Source of the DNA: UBA7398 sp964567545
Lineage (GTDB): Bacteria; Actinomycetota; Actinomycetes; Nanopelagicales; Nanopelagicaceae
Length of the DNA stretch: 23,075 bases
Direction: 5' to 3'
Assembly (NCBI GenBank): GCA_964567545.1
Contig: CAZMNB010000017.1
Location: 1-23,075 of the forward strand
Part shown: piece after piece, positions 22,513-23,075 of the stretch
How positions within the stretch are numbered: the first letter of the stretch is position 1
Layout: the number at the start of each line of letters is the position of its first letter
Notes under the pieces: generated by a model
The model's database searches: none
The model's input: the letters and a program-made list of their open reading frames with translations, nothing else
What the model was told of the DNA's origin: nothing
Made by a program: the position numbers and the translations under genes

Positions 22513-23075
22513 AGATTTAATTCTTGGTTTAGATTTTGGAACTTCTTCGGTAAAAGCGCTCTTTATCGATGTGGTTGGCAAAATTATAAAACGAGTGGAA
22601 GTAAAGATTGCTACGACAACAGCTAAAAATTCAGTAGCAGAACAGAACGCTGATCATTATTTAGATGCGTTACATGAGATATCGCGCAATAACGGAGATT
22701 TGGCAGCAAGGGTTATCGCTATCGGGCTCTCAGGGCACACACCTTCTGTTGTTTGCGTAGACAGCACAGGTAGCGCAGTACGACCAGTGATGACTTGGCA
22801 AGATAATCGCGCAACAAAAGAAGCTGACGATTTGTTAGCTAAATATGGAAACCCGTTTGAAATTATCGGTACTTCACTTCCATGGTCAGCGAGCGCTTGT
22901 CCTGCAAAACTATTCTGGTTGGCGCGACATGAACCAGAAACAGTTGCAAAAACTCGTTGGGTTCTGCAACCTAAAGACTTTGTAGGAATGCATTTAACCG
23001 GCAAAGCCATTTCAGATCCATGGTCTTCAAAAGGAATTTGTAATGTTCTAACGCGAGTGCCAATAAATAATTTAT
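22505..23075 (+). CDS. FGGY-family carbohydrate kinase (xylulokinase-like), cut by window end
   Basis: The first ~190 residues of a FGGY sugar kinase. It has the phosphate-binding DFGTSSVKALFID near the N-terminus, LSGHTPSVVCVD, and MTWQDNRA, the substrate-binding Trp-Gln-Asp motif seen in xylulokinases and relatives; PKDFVGMHLTGK continues the fold. The frame is open to base 23075, so the ATPase half is outside. I choose TTG 22505 because GGAG at 22496-22499 lies five bases upstream, whereas GTG 22502 would be only two bases away. It overlaps the dehydratase by 8 bases and so is co-translated with it. A ketose or a sugar acid could be the substrate. Confidence 0.87.
   Translation, partial: MAKDLILGLDFGTSSVKALFIDVVGKIIKRVEVKIATTTAKNSVAEQNADHYLDALHEISRNNGDLAARVIAIGLSGHTPSVVCVDSTGSAVRPVMTWQDNRATKEADDLLAKYGNPFEIIGTSLPWSASACPAKLFWLARHEPETVAKTRWVLQPKDFVGMHLTGKAISDPWSSKGICNVLTRVPINNL

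Noticed and set aside
1..23075. tRNA genes, rRNA, CRISPR arrays, insertion sequences or phage genes
   Set aside because: Intergenic regions are all shorter than 160 bases; none contains a cloverleaf-like sequence, spaced repeats or transposase-like frame that I could see.

Overview
The window reads like a piece of a low-GC actinobacterial genome, possibly of the freshwater Nanopelagicales (acI) type. This is an inference from composition and style: low-to-mid 40s percent GC by eye, very tight gene packing with many ATGA or TAATG overlaps, frequent TTG and GTG starts, a short Sec signal ending in SANA, and an AceE-like (homodimeric-type) E1. There is no rRNA or other taxonomic marker. Nearly everything is carbon catabolism and uptake. 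I see no tRNA, CRISPR array, insertion sequence or phage gene.

Layout. (1) 1-1440, plus: the 3' end of a 2-keto-4-pentenoate hydratase-family gene, overlapping a malate/L-lactate dehydrogenase-family oxidoreductase. (2) 1552-6862, plus: a complete peptide/nickel-type (Opp/Dpp) ABC importer, namely binding protein, strong hairpin terminator, two permeases and two ATPases. (3) 15207 down to 6863, minus: a seven-gene, almost gapless operon of FAH-family hydrolase, SDR, KDPG/KHG-type aldolase, AceE/transketolase-like ThDP enzyme, D-2-hydroxyacid dehydrogenase, small ABM-fold protein and pyruvate phosphate dikinase. (4) 15314-20203, plus, divergent from (3): D-2-hydroxyacid dehydrogenase, free-standing lipoyl domain, E1-alpha, E1-beta, a second SDR and a GntR/FCD regulator. 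(5) 21206-20193, minus: a second malate/L-lactate dehydrogenase-family gene. (6) 21304-23075, plus, divergent from (5): an enolase-superfamily sugar-acid dehydratase, then a FGGY sugar kinase cut by the window end.

How they may work together (inference). The dehydratase makes a 2-keto-3-deoxy acid. The acid can be cleaved by the aldolase, or oxidised by an SDR to a 2,4-diketo acid and hydrolysed by the FAH enzyme. That second route has the logic of the non-phosphorylated L-rhamnose, L-fucose and pentose pathways. Pyruvate would be recycled to PEP by the dikinase, and the hydroxyacid by-products handled by the NAD-dependent dehydrogenases. The two ThDP E1 enzymes and the lone lipoyl carrier do not fit a textbook version of this pathway and are the most interesting part. 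Similar short dyads (TTGTWWACRR) lie upstream of the GntR gene and in both divergent promoter regions, suggesting one local regulon.
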